Assembly (NCBI RefSeq): GCF_000429705.1
Contig: NZ_KE386942.1
Coordinates: 265,241 to 329,240 of the forward strand
DNA from: Alteribacter aurantiacus DSM 18675
GTDB lineage: Bacteria > Bacillota > Bacilli > Bacillales > Salisediminibacteriaceae
Direction of reading: 5' to 3'
Length of the DNA: 64,000 bases
Made by a program: the position numbers and the translations under genes. The notes beneath the pieces were generated by a model. It did not search any database. It had not been told where the DNA came from and worked only from the letters and a program-made list of their open reading frames with translations. Shown in pieces: positions 7,849-15,522 of the stretch. Each line of letters starts with the position of its first letter. Position 1 is the first letter of the stretch.

Positions 7849-8040
7849 TTAATACTTAATCAACTTCTCATGCTTTGCCTGGCTGCAATAGGCATTCATC
7901 GTACTCTTAATCTCTTTAACACCAACCTTTTTTACTACTTCTACAAGCTCTTCAAAATCAAGGTTAAACGTCCAAATGCCATTCTTAATTAAATGATGAA
8001 GAGATTCGTCCGTATAGCCGTTCTCTTCTGATATTTTCTT
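7849..8040 (-). pseudogene. C-terminal remnant of a second copy of the 144-residue array protein
   Basis: The open stretch from 8040 down to TAA at 7849 encodes 63 residues (KKISEENGYTDESLHHLIKN ... QAKHEKLIKY) that align with the end of the intact protein at 6682-7116. There is no start codon or ribosome site. It begins directly next to the terminator of the gene at 8089. The N-terminal 80 residues are gone, so this is a truncated duplicate. Confidence 0.7.
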
Positions 8041-8049
8041 AGGGTAGAG

Positions 8050-8080
8050 AAAAAGACAGGTATTTACCCTGTCCTTTTTA
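8050..8080 (-). terminator. Terminator after cassette protein B copy 2
   Basis: AAAAAGGACAGG pairs with CCTGTCTTTTT around a 7-base loop on the minus strand, just beyond the stop at 8089. It is symmetric enough to work in either direction. Confidence 0.65.
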
Positions 8081-8088
8081 CTCTTTTT

Positions 8089-8880
8089 TTAAATGTCTTC
8101 TCTTGTTTCTGGAAATGTTACCAGACCAATTTTTGTCATTAAAGTCATATACTTTTCATCAAATGAGTTAATATACTGCTTTCTTGAATTTAATAAAAAT
8201 ATAATGGCAATAGATAACACAATTTCTTCATGGTGTGCAAGAGCATGTGCCAATGTGGAAAAAAAGCCTTTTAAGAATAAGAAAAAGCTTACTGCAAAGA
8301 GAATTAAAAAGAATGCTTCCTCTGTTCCAACCAGAAGGATGATAAGGGAGATTGGCATTACAGAGTAAAGAAAGACTCTCCCGATTGATTTTTTTAGTAA
8401 TTTCTTATCCCTTAAGTTTAATGAGCGATAGACATGATAAATAGGAAAGTACACCATGGTGAAAAAAAACAGGCTGAATGTGAGCGTTCTATGCCAACCT
8501 GCCCCAACCTTTGGACTTTTATAATGTGTAGGACGCTCCATTGAAACCCACTTCTCCACCACTTCCTCATCGTCTGTATACAGGGATGTGACGGCGTTTT
8601 TTTTTCGCTGTAACCTGGCTTCTCTTAAATCACCTTCAAGCTCCTGAAGTTTTTTTCCACTTTGAATATAGCCAACTACCATACTCACAATCCAGATTAC
8701 AGACGCCACTCCAAAAATACTCCCGTTTACCCCACTTGCAGGAAAAGCCAGCGCTAACAGGGTGTACAGGAATGCAAACAATGGTACTAAATAAAATATG
8801 GCTTTTTGAATATACCCCTCTTCCCCTGTTTCCTCCGCAAGATAGAAAAAAGAGAGAGGGGGAACTCGTTTTATTAACAT
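8089..8880 (-). CDS. Multi-span membrane protein, duplicated cassette protein B (copy 2)
   Basis: A 263-residue paralogue of the protein at 4189-4983. Shared landmarks are VPPLSFFYLAEETG at the start, the charged stretch ending SMERPTHYKSPK near residue 123, paired helices near residues 135-185, and LLNSRKQYINSFDEKY near the end. AAAGGGGG lies 9 bases before the ATG. Cassette protein A (8904-9218) precedes it by 23 bases. A strong terminator follows. Family and function unknown. Confidence 0.7.
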   Translation of the reverse strand: MLIKRVPPLSFFYLAEETGEEGYIQKAIFYLVPLFAFLYTLLALAFPASGVNGSIFGVASVIWIVSMVVGYIQSGKKLQELEGDLREARLQRKKNAVTSLYTDDEEVVEKWVSMERPTHYKSPKVGAGWHRTLTFSLFFFTMVYFPIYHVYRSLNLRDKKLLKKSIGRVFLYSVMPISLIILLVGTEEAFFLILFAVSFFLFLKGFFSTLAHALAHHEEIVLSIAIIFLLNSRKQYINSFDEKYMTLMTKIGLVTFPETREDI

Positions 8881-8903
8881 CGTTTATAACCCCCTTTAAC
8901 GTT

Positions 8904-9218
8904 TTAGCTTCTAATTGAATTTAATGCAATAACGAACAGAATGACGCCAACCATGCCTATCCCAGTTTTTAAAAAGGTGTTAAATGTAACAGGCTTTCCT
9001 TTTTCTGAGTCAATTGTTATTTTAAGAATAATAATGTATATTGCTAAAGCAAGACTCCCAAAGTAGGAAATCCGTATCAAATTAATATCAGAACCCAAAA
9101 ATGGTTCAGCAATATGGTGAGTTTGGGGATCTTGATACAATATAGTTAAAATACTTCCTGAGCCTAATATATAAATCACACAAATTGTTAAAATGATTGT
9201 CCATTTATACTTTGCCAT
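8904..9218 (-). CDS. Small membrane protein, duplicated cassette protein A (copy 2)
   Basis: A 104-residue paralogue of 5094-5402: KYKWTIILTICVIYILGSGS, the loop DPQTHHIAEPFLG, a second helix, a short charged loop (TIDSEKGKPVTFNTFLK) and a last helix. It starts 11 bases after the stop of the large Gly/Pro-repeat protein, so the array appears to continue the tad transcript. Confidence 0.7.
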   Translation of the reverse strand: MAKYKWTIILTICVIYILGSGSILTILYQDPQTHHIAEPFLGSDINLIRISYFGSLALAIYIIILKITIDSEKGKPVTFNTFLKTGIGMVGVILFVIALNSIRS

Positions 9219-9229
9219 TATTCCACTTC

Positions 9230-10708
9230 CTAAGGTCCATAATATTTACCTTCCCATTTTGTTTCAGGGTTAACTTCTACATTTGATTTTTCTGTATTTG
9301 CATCCGGCAGTGTCTTCTCTCCTGTAAAAAGATCTTTAATCCAGTCTGCAAATGCTGTAACACCATTTTGAACGCCTTCCCAAAGAAAACTGAAAGCTCC
9401 TTCTTGCTTTTCTGGAGAAACGTGTCTGGCTATAAGATAACCCCCAGTAAAGGTAAGAAAAAATCCTAGAGTAAAATCTGAAAAACCTGCATTTCCGGAA
9501 AAATCTTTAGCGATAAAATGGGTTAGACCACCAAGTGTGCCTCCAAGAACTGCTGTACCAAAACGGGCGGCTTTCGATGAAGCACCAAGTATTGCTGCTC
9601 CCATACCTGCAGTGAATACACCTGCTATACCAGAGATAGTAGCACTAAAAAATCTTTCCCCAAGCCCCATTCCTGGGTTCGTCAACAAATTAAAAGCAAA
9701 GTCTATAACAAACGGAACCCCAAAAGAAGCCCCAAAAAACTTCGCTTGTCCAACTAATCCCATCCTCACTACATTTGCTGCAAATACTTTAATACCCGCA
9801 AATCCAAGTAATGGTGTAACTGTCCACGCAATAGCACTAAAGATATTAAAGTCTCCAGTACCAATCGTACGAATCCCGTATATAATTGCCGAGGTTAGGG
9901 ATAATGCAACAAATGCACCTGCGACCAGCGCTCCCGCAAGCGTAACTGGTGCCACCACCATAACAAAGACAACAGCTGCAGCAAGAAAGACCAGAGTGAG
10001 TGCGGCAATCTCAAAGATATAAAAGTGCTCATCTATCCAACTGAGGATCGAGTTTCCGAGTTCCGACCACCAGTTTGAATCTGTCAAGTTATTGAAAACC
10101 TCTACCAAATTATCGATTTTGGGCTGAACTAGAGTATCCCAAGTAAGTTGAAACGCGATTTCAGCACCGTTCTGAATATCATTTAATATATTTTTAGCGC
10201 CTTCAACTACAGGTGCTCCGTTCTCTTCCCACCAAGGCACAACACTCTCTTCCCAAGCCGTTTCTAAGTAGCCTTTGGCGTCGTTGTAAAATTCTTTAGT
10301 ATCATCCCAAAACTTACTTAACCAGTTGCGATCATCACTATCCGCCCCGCCTCCAGGATCACCATTATTAGGACCACCGGTACCTGGTCCTCCAGTTCCA
10401 GGACCGCCTATATCAGGATCACCAGTTCCAGGATCACCATTACTCGGACCACCTGTGCCCGGACCACCTTTATTTGGATCTCCTCCAGGAACTAATCCGC
10501 CCCCTCCACCCGGGCCCCAGGCATCTTTATCTTCTGCATCTGTATCACTCAGACGAGAATTTTCACGCTCAGGAAAAATAATTCCGCTGTCGTCATTGTC
10601 ATTAGCAAAACCGGAGCTTGATAAAAACAGCAAACTGCTTATGACGGTGATGACAAAAGCCAATATCCATTGATTATAACTCCAGCTGATCCTGTTCATC
10701 TCTATCAT
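9230..10708 (-). CDS. Exported Gly/Pro-repeat, multi-span protein at the end of the tad operon
   Basis: A 492-residue protein of unknown family. Counting from the ATG at 10708 (AAGGAG just upstream), it has a signal-like helix (WILAFVITVISSLLFL) ending at SSSGFA, an Asp-rich stretch, then a low-complexity linker of GGPGTGGP/GDPGTG units. A Trp-rich amphipathic segment follows (NWLSKFWDDTKEFYNDAKGY ... WWEENGAP). After that come several long hydrophobic segments separated by small residues, and a polar tail ending KYYGP. The layout (export signal, flexible linker, amphipathic then membrane-active segments) suits a surface-exposed or secreted effector, but no catalytic motif is visible. The small membrane-protein array begins 11 bases after its stop. 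Confidence 0.6.
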   Translation of the reverse strand: MIEMNRISWSYNQWILAFVITVISSLLFLSSSGFANDNDDSGIIFPERENSRLSDTDAEDKDAWGPGGGGGLVPGGDPNKGGPGTGGPSNGDPGTGDPDIGGPGTGGPGTGGPNNGDPGGGADSDDRNWLSKFWDDTKEFYNDAKGYLETAWEESVVPWWEENGAPVVEGAKNILNDIQNGAEIAFQLTWDTLVQPKIDNLVEVFNNLTDSNWWSELGNSILSWIDEHFYIFEIAALTLVFLAAAVVFVMVVAPVTLAGALVAGAFVALSLTSAIIYGIRTIGTGDFNIFSAIAWTVTPLLGFAGIKVFAANVVRMGLVGQAKFFGASFGVPFVIDFAFNLLTNPGMGLGERFFSATISGIAGVFTAGMGAAILGASSKAARFGTAVLGGTLGGLTHFIAKDFSGNAGFSDFTLGFFLTFTGGYLIARHVSPEKQEGAFSFLWEGVQNGVTAFADWIKDLFTGEKTLPDANTEKSNVEVNPETKWEGKYYGP

Positions 10709-10773
10709 ACTCTCCTTTTTTGTTTTGACAACGACTAAAACGATCAGGGACAATTCCTACTAGCAACGAGATC

Positions 10774-11514
10774 TTACTGACACCTTGATGCAATGAATTC
10801 AAAGCCGGGGATAGATTCCACATCCGCAGCTGCTTGAGCGAACAGATCATTATTGGAAAGATCGTCGCTGCTTACTGTTACATAAGAGGGATTTCGCTTT
10901 GCATAGACCTGTACTTTAAACTCTCCATCATAAGGAAAGCGAACCGTCACGTCATCCGGGCCTTCATTGACTGCCCCATTCTTTTCCGCATAGTAAGTGG
11001 CAGCTCCTTCCACCTGCTCCCACTGTTTTTGGACCCCTCGGCACATAATCGCCGTTACGTCTCCATGGTCACCATCAAAAAAGAATTCAATGGCGTCTAC
11101 AATATCAATTTCTGCCGTAGGATCTTCCAGGCGGTCAAGGATCGACTCCGGAATCTCCCATTCTTCGTAAATGTCGTCCAGCAACTCGTCTTCGTCAATT
11201 TCTTCCTCGTCTTCATCTTCTTCATCGCGCTCGTCAAGAAGTTCTTCCAAAAGTTCGTCAAGCTCTTCACCGATACGCTCATCAAGATCTCTCAATTCAT
11301 TTAACACTTCTGCACGAAGCTCACCTTCATAAGCCTCTCGTATTTCCTTTGCAGCAGCGAGAGCACCGGCATCTGCACTCGTTTGACTGACCCGTTTGTT
11401 AGCAAAGGTCGTAAAAATATCAAAAAACACAAAGCTCATAAATATGGCTGCAATCAGAATGGCAACCACGATAATCAGCGTACTGCCCCGTTCTTCTTTC
11501 ATGATCTTGTTCAT
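10774..11514 (-). CDS. TadG-like pilus protein with acidic helical insert
   Basis: A 246-residue protein beginning MNKIMKEERGSTLIIVVAIL, the short basic leader plus single helix of TadE/TadG-type pseudopilins; a prepilin peptidase would cut after ERG. QTSADAGALAAA after the helix is typical of the Flp-assembly TadG N-terminal domain. Residues ~60-130 are an extremely acidic predicted helix (runs such as DERDEEDEDEEEIDEDE), not usual for TadG. The start at 11514 has GGGGAGG 7 bases upstream. It follows the TadE gene by 36 bases and should act as a minor pilin or tip component. Confidence 0.75.
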   Translation of the reverse strand: MNKIMKEERGSTLIIVVAILIAAIFMSFVFFDIFTTFANKRVSQTSADAGALAAAKEIREAYEGELRAEVLNELRDLDERIGEELDELLEELLDERDEEDEDEEEIDEDELLDDIYEEWEIPESILDRLEDPTAEIDIVDAIEFFFDGDHGDVTAIMCRGVQKQWEQVEGAATYYAEKNGAVNEGPDDVTVRFPYDGEFKVQVYAKRNPSYVTVSSDDLSNNDLFAQAAADVESIPGFEFIASRCQ

Positions 11515-11550
11515 CCTACAGCCTCCCCACCGATCTTTCCCGTCCATTTA

Positions 11551-11946
11551 TCAGTCATCCTCATCCGATTCATAAGGCATCGTAGCTGTAGAAGTGATAT
11601 TTTGGTCAATGTTTCGGATTAACGGCATTTGGATCATAGGTACTTTCGTAACCACCGTTACTGTCACTTCCGGACCATAGGATGACTCAGAAATAGACCT
11701 GCCTGGCGTACTAACTACGTCCAGTCCAGCAGCAGAAGCTTGTACCGCCTGCACATAATCGCCATCCACCGAAGCTGCTCGGGCACCATCCCGAGCAGCA
11801 GCTTCGGTGACTACAATGGCGTAAGAAACCAGTGCCATCTGCCAGATAAAGAGGAATGCAAAGATAATCAGCGGAAATACAGCAACAAATTCCAGCGTCT
11901 GCGAACCTTTTTCATTACGTTTAAATTTATTCCAATGTCTTCTCAC
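11551..11946 (-). CDS. tadE: TadE-like minor pilin
   Basis: A 131-residue protein with a basic leader, NEKGSQTLEFVAVFPLIIFAFLF and then TEAAARDGARAASVDG, the classic TadE layout. The glutamate five residues after the likely cleavage point (GSQTLE) is the conserved pilin Glu5-type residue. It has a single membrane helix with an extracytoplasmic C-terminal domain. It lies between the major pilin-like gene and the TadG-like gene on one transcript. Confidence 0.85.
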   Translation of the reverse strand: MRRHWNKFKRNEKGSQTLEFVAVFPLIIFAFLFIWQMALVSYAIVVTEAAARDGARAASVDGDYVQAVQASAAGLDVVSTPGRSISESSYGPEVTVTVVTKVPMIQMPLIRNIDQNITSTATMPYESDEDD

Positions 11947-11973
11947 TGTAATCCCTCCTCTTTATCCAATTAA

Positions 11974-12195
11974 TTAACCGCCAAGCTGGTTTATAAAGTC
12001 TGCTAGTCTTTCTACAATCGCACTTCCCATAGTATCATCACCATCAAGGAAAGCGATAATTCCTGAAATGAACACGATAACTAGAAGACCAAGTGCTACC
12101 CACTCTAGAGAAAGGGCTCCTCTTTCCTCTTTAACCGTTTCCTTCGCTTGATTTAACTTTGCGTCCAACATTACATACCATTTGTTCAACATCAT
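11974..12195 (-). CDS. Flp-type major pilin candidate
   Basis: A 73-residue protein with a 26-residue basic leader and VKEERGALSLEWVALGLLVIVFI, i.e. a Gly cleavage point followed by a hydrophobic helix with Glu at position 5. This matches Flp/Tad pilins in size and pattern. AAGGAG lies just upstream of the ATG. A short hairpin separates it from tadC, in keeping with separately tuned, higher expression of the pilin. Only one Flp-like gene is present here. Confidence 0.75.
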   Translation of the reverse strand: MMLNKWYVMLDAKLNQAKETVKEERGALSLEWVALGLLVIVFISGIIAFLDGDDTMGSAIVERLADFINQLGG

Positions 12196-12265
12196 GAATC
12201 TCTCCTTTTATAGAATAATATTTTACTTTCAGTGACTCCCAGCAGTAATCTATATCTATCATTAA

Positions 12266-12280
12266 ATGGGCGTTGCCCAT
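12266..12280 (-). terminator. Short hairpin between tadC and the pilin gene
   Basis: A perfect ATGGGC / GCCCAT stem with a 3-base loop sits immediately after the tadC stop. There is no strong T-run, so it is more likely an mRNA processing or stabilising hairpin or partial attenuator than a full terminator. Confidence 0.4.
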
Positions 12281-13222
12281 CTATGAACCAAAGAATATAT
12301 CCAACCCAAAAGCCCCCGGGTTGTAAATGAGGTTTAATATCATGAGACCGACAATCATTAACAGCACCGAAGGAGCAACGATAAACGTCGTAACCAATGT
12401 GATTTGCGGGCTTGCTTTAGCTGCTTTCTCCTTTGCTTTAAATCCTCTTGTCTGCCTTAAATCCTGCGCCTGAACGTTAAAGGTTTGAGAAATCGGAACA
12501 CCTAGTTCCTCTCCTTGTATTAACGAGGTGACCAGGCTTTCAAGCTCTTTTGAGGTGTTTCGGTCTAGCAACTGTTGAAAAGCTGTTTTCCTTGGTACAC
12601 CTAGGCTTGTCTCCCTCGTAAATCTACCAATCTCCTCACTCAGAGGTCCATCCATCCTCTCAGAAACCTGTCTTAGCGCGCCATCTAATGAGGCCCCTGC
12701 CCGAAGTGAAATACTTACTATATCCATAAAGTCTGGCATTGTTGCGCTGATAATTTCCTGCCTGTCTTTTGCTTTAAGTCTGATCCAGATGTTCGGGAAC
12801 ACAAACCCCGCCACAGGCATTATGACCATCAAAAGAAAACCAAACGGCATTCCAAGCATATGATAGGCCCAAAAGATAATTAGACTCCCAAAACCTAGTA
12901 CATAACGCAGTCCATAAAAGGTTTTTAATGTCATCCCCATCGGCTGTCCTGCATAAATAAGTTGCTTTTCATCATTTTCTATATTTACAAACAACGGATA
13001 CTTAAGTGCTGTTGGCCCTACATATTCACTTGCACGTATAAGCGGGCCCAACAACTTTTCCTTCATTGTCCGCTTTTCCTTCTTCCTTTCTCCTTCTCCC
13101 ACGTACTGGACGAGTTTTTGTTTTTTCGCCACGTACAACCAAATAAAGATAAAAGAAATAAGGATCATGAGGAGAATCAGCATAAACAAGAAGGCCACTG
13201 TTGACGTGAACATTTCATCCAT
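12281..13222 (-). CDS. tadC: Tad pilus inner-membrane platform protein TadC
   Basis: A 313-residue type II secretion F-domain protein. It has an N-terminal helix (FLFMLILLMILISFIFIW), paired helices near residues 100-140, the conserved cytoplasmic segment SATMPDFMDIVSISLRAG with SLDGALRQVSERMDG, and a C-terminal helix (VLLMIVGLMILNLIYNPG). TadC pairs with TadB to form the platform driven by TadA. It begins 4 bases after tadB. Confidence 0.85.
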   Translation of the reverse strand: MDEMFTSTVAFLFMLILLMILISFIFIWLYVAKKQKLVQYVGEGERKKEKRTMKEKLLGPLIRASEYVGPTALKYPLFVNIENDEKQLIYAGQPMGMTLKTFYGLRYVLGFGSLIIFWAYHMLGMPFGFLLMVIMPVAGFVFPNIWIRLKAKDRQEIISATMPDFMDIVSISLRAGASLDGALRQVSERMDGPLSEEIGRFTRETSLGVPRKTAFQQLLDRNTSKELESLVTSLIQGEELGVPISQTFNVQAQDLRQTRGFKAKEKAAKASPQITLVTTFIVAPSVLLMIVGLMILNLIYNPGAFGLDIFFGS

Positions 13223-13226
13223 AGGC

Positions 13227-14159
13227 TTACACCCTTATTCGTGTTATTTTTCGGATAATGGCAAAAGCAACAAGTTGTAAGACAGCAAATACAGCAATCA
13301 GAATCAGACCCAACGGGGTAAATAGCGGATTTAAAAATCCCGGAATAACAAGGTTCATCATCATCGCCATTAAAATAGGGAGCGTTGGAAGCATAATAGC
13401 AATGGTTTTTGCCTCGGCTGTAAGGGTATTAATTTCCTTGTTTACACGCTCTCGTTCTTCCAGTGTCCCCGCCATGATTCCAAGCACTTCTGCCAAGTTC
13501 CCACCAACTCTCCGCTGAATGGAAATGGTATTCACAAAGATCTTGAGTTCTTCACTGGCAACCTTCTCAGTCAGTCCATTCACCACTTCATCAAAGTTGC
13601 CACCAAGATTCAGTTCTTGATTTAGCTCTTGGAATTCACTACCAGCTGGGGCAGGTAGTTCCTTAGCCACAATGCTGATTCCCTGATGCAGGGTCATCCC
13701 CGCTTTAACGGTGTTGCTCATCATCCTGCAAACTTCCGGCAACTGCTTGTTAAAATCATTCGACCGTTTGTTCTTTCTTGAATTCAAAAAGATCTTTGAA
13801 CCGCCCCATACGAGGAGGTACGCCATTACTAAGTCGAGTGGAAAGAGTAGCTGAAGTAAAAAACGGTTTACAAACCACAGTGCCGCAAAAATTAAAATAC
13901 AAATCGCGCCGTACTCTGACGCTTTCATGGACAAGTTCGCATGTGCAAGTTTTTCCTTTAAGCTACTTGACAACTCAGACTCGTCATACTTGTCACCAAA
14001 CAGATATATAAAACTTTTCCGCTTCTGTTCACCTTCTGCCTCGAACCAACGGCTTGCCCGCTTTTGAGCTCGTTTCGTCTGACTCGCTTCCCAGTAAAAG
14101 TACGCGGCTGTGAAAAAAGCAAATAGCGTGGCACTTAGAGAGACTACAGCCCCATTCAT
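13227..14159 (-). CDS. tadB: Tad pilus inner-membrane platform protein TadB
   Basis: A 310-residue F-domain protein with an N-terminal helix, a helix pair near residues 80-125, NKQLPEVCRMMSNTVKAGMTL near residue 140 and LKIFVNTISIQRRVGGNLAEVL near 210. The last two are hallmark segments of TadB/GspF-type platform proteins. Its ATG overlaps the stop of the tadA gene by 4 bases. Confidence 0.87.
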   Translation of the reverse strand: MNGAVVSLSATLFAFFTAAYFYWEASQTKRAQKRASRWFEAEGEQKRKSFIYLFGDKYDESELSSSLKEKLAHANLSMKASEYGAICILIFAALWFVNRFLLQLLFPLDLVMAYLLVWGGSKIFLNSRKNKRSNDFNKQLPEVCRMMSNTVKAGMTLHQGISIVAKELPAPAGSEFQELNQELNLGGNFDEVVNGLTEKVASEELKIFVNTISIQRRVGGNLAEVLGIMAGTLEERERVNKEINTLTAEAKTIAIMLPTLPILMAMMMNLVIPGFLNPLFTPLGLILIAVFAVLQLVAFAIIRKITRIRV

Positions 14160-15490
14160 CGAAGCTCACCTTCTTTAAAAATGTCCGGTGATAGATCAAC
14201 TCCAAATGACTTGATTTTTTCATAGGCTTTCGGGATATACCCCGTTGCTTCGAAATGTCCGAGGACGTTGCCCTCATCATCCAATCCGTCTCGTTTGTAG
14301 CGAAAAACATCTTTCAGGAGTACTTTCCCGTCTTCCTCAATAATCTCTGAAATGTTAACAAGCTTACGTTGCCCATCGGGTAATCGCTCGCTTTGTACAA
14401 TCAAATCAAGTGCACCTACGAAGTATCCTCGAATCACGTCAACGGTTAAAGGCAGACCTGACATAATGACCATTGCTTCCAGACGACCGAGGGCATCCTT
14501 TGGCGTATTCGCGTGAACCGTTGTAAGAGATCCTTCATGACCAGTGTTCATGGCTTGAAGCATGTCTAACGCTTCCGTACCTCGAACCTCACCAACAATG
14601 ATCCGGTCTGGCCTCATTCGAAGTGCGTTTTTCACCAGGTGGCGAATAGCAATTTCCCCGGTTCCTTCCATGTTGGGCGGACGGGCTTCCAATCGTACGA
14701 GGTTGTCATAGTCAAACCGAAGTTCCGCCATGTCCTCGATGGTGACAATTCGTTCCCCTTTAGGGATCGATGCACTCAGGACATTTAAGAGTGTCGTTTT
14801 ACCACTACCCGTTCCCCCTGAGACAAGCATGTTACATTTCGCTTTTACCAGTGCCCGGAGGAATTCTCCCATCGTTTCATGAAAGGATCCGAATCCGATC
14901 AATTCGTCCATGGAGAACGGGTCCGCTTTAAACTTTCGAATGGAGATGACCGGTCCGTCCAAGCTAATCGGTGGAATCGCTGCATTCACCCGGCTACCGT
15001 CCGAAAGTCTCGCATCAACCATTGGCGAGCTTTCATCGACTCGGCGACCGATTGGGGCAATAATCCGATCAATAATATGACGGATGTGCTCGTGATCTTT
15101 AAATCGTACATTGGACCGCTCCAGTCGTCCCCGTCGCTCAATAAACACATCCTTCGGGCTGTTTACCATAATCTCCGTAATATCCGGCTGTTCGAGAAGG
15201 GCTTCTAACGGACCATAGCCGACACTTTCATTAATCATCTGACGGATAATCTCTTGCATCACTTGAGAAGGAATGATGACCCGTTCTTCCTCAATCATCT
15301 TTGATACAAGGCGTTCAATGGTTTGCTTTCGCTCGTTTCCATTCAGCTTTGTAATCGACTCAAGGTCCGCTTCTTTGATCAAACGACTCTTATAATGGCG
15401 GACCCAACGGTCAACCTCTTGATCTTGTACGTTCACCGGTTCAGCCGGCTTCTCTCTTGTAGCCGTATTCGTCCGTTGCATCCAAGACAT
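14156..15490 (-). CDS. tadA: Tad pilus assembly ATPase TadA/CpaF
   Basis: A 444-residue hexameric secretion ATPase of the CpaF branch. It has an N-terminal helical domain, ESVGYGPLEALLEQPDITEIMVN near residue 90, Walker A GGTGSGKTT at about 225-233, the Asp box ERIVTIEDMAEL, the Walker B region RPDRIIVGEVRGTEALDML and the His-box GHEGSLTTVHAN. It powers pilus polymerisation or secretion at the cytoplasmic face. The ATG at 15490 (AGGTGA upstream) is preferred over a GTG at 15499. Confidence 0.93.
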   Translation of the reverse strand: MSWMQRTNTATREKPAEPVNVQDQEVDRWVRHYKSRLIKEADLESITKLNGNERKQTIERLVSKMIEEERVIIPSQVMQEIIRQMINESVGYGPLEALLEQPDITEIMVNSPKDVFIERRGRLERSNVRFKDHEHIRHIIDRIIAPIGRRVDESSPMVDARLSDGSRVNAAIPPISLDGPVISIRKFKADPFSMDELIGFGSFHETMGEFLRALVKAKCNMLVSGGTGSGKTTLLNVLSASIPKGERIVTIEDMAELRFDYDNLVRLEARPPNMEGTGEIAIRHLVKNALRMRPDRIIVGEVRGTEALDMLQAMNTGHEGSLTTVHANTPKDALGRLEAMVIMSGLPLTVDVIRGYFVGALDLIVQSERLPDGQRKLVNISEIIEEDGKVLLKDVFRYKRDGLDDEGNVLGHFEATGYIPKAYEKIKSFGVDLSPDIFKEGELR

Positions 15491-15522
15491 CTCTCTCACC
15501 TACTCTCTTTTATATAATCGAT

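Noticed and set aside
2448..9218. Prophage or integrative element as source of the small-protein array
   Set aside because: No integrase, terminase, portal or attachment repeat was seen. Strand and spacing are continuous with the tad operon. Tandem duplication explains the array better.
10326..10673. Pro-rich 115-codon plus-strand frame
   Set aside because: It is the antisense reading of the Gly/Pro repeats in the exported tad-linked protein.
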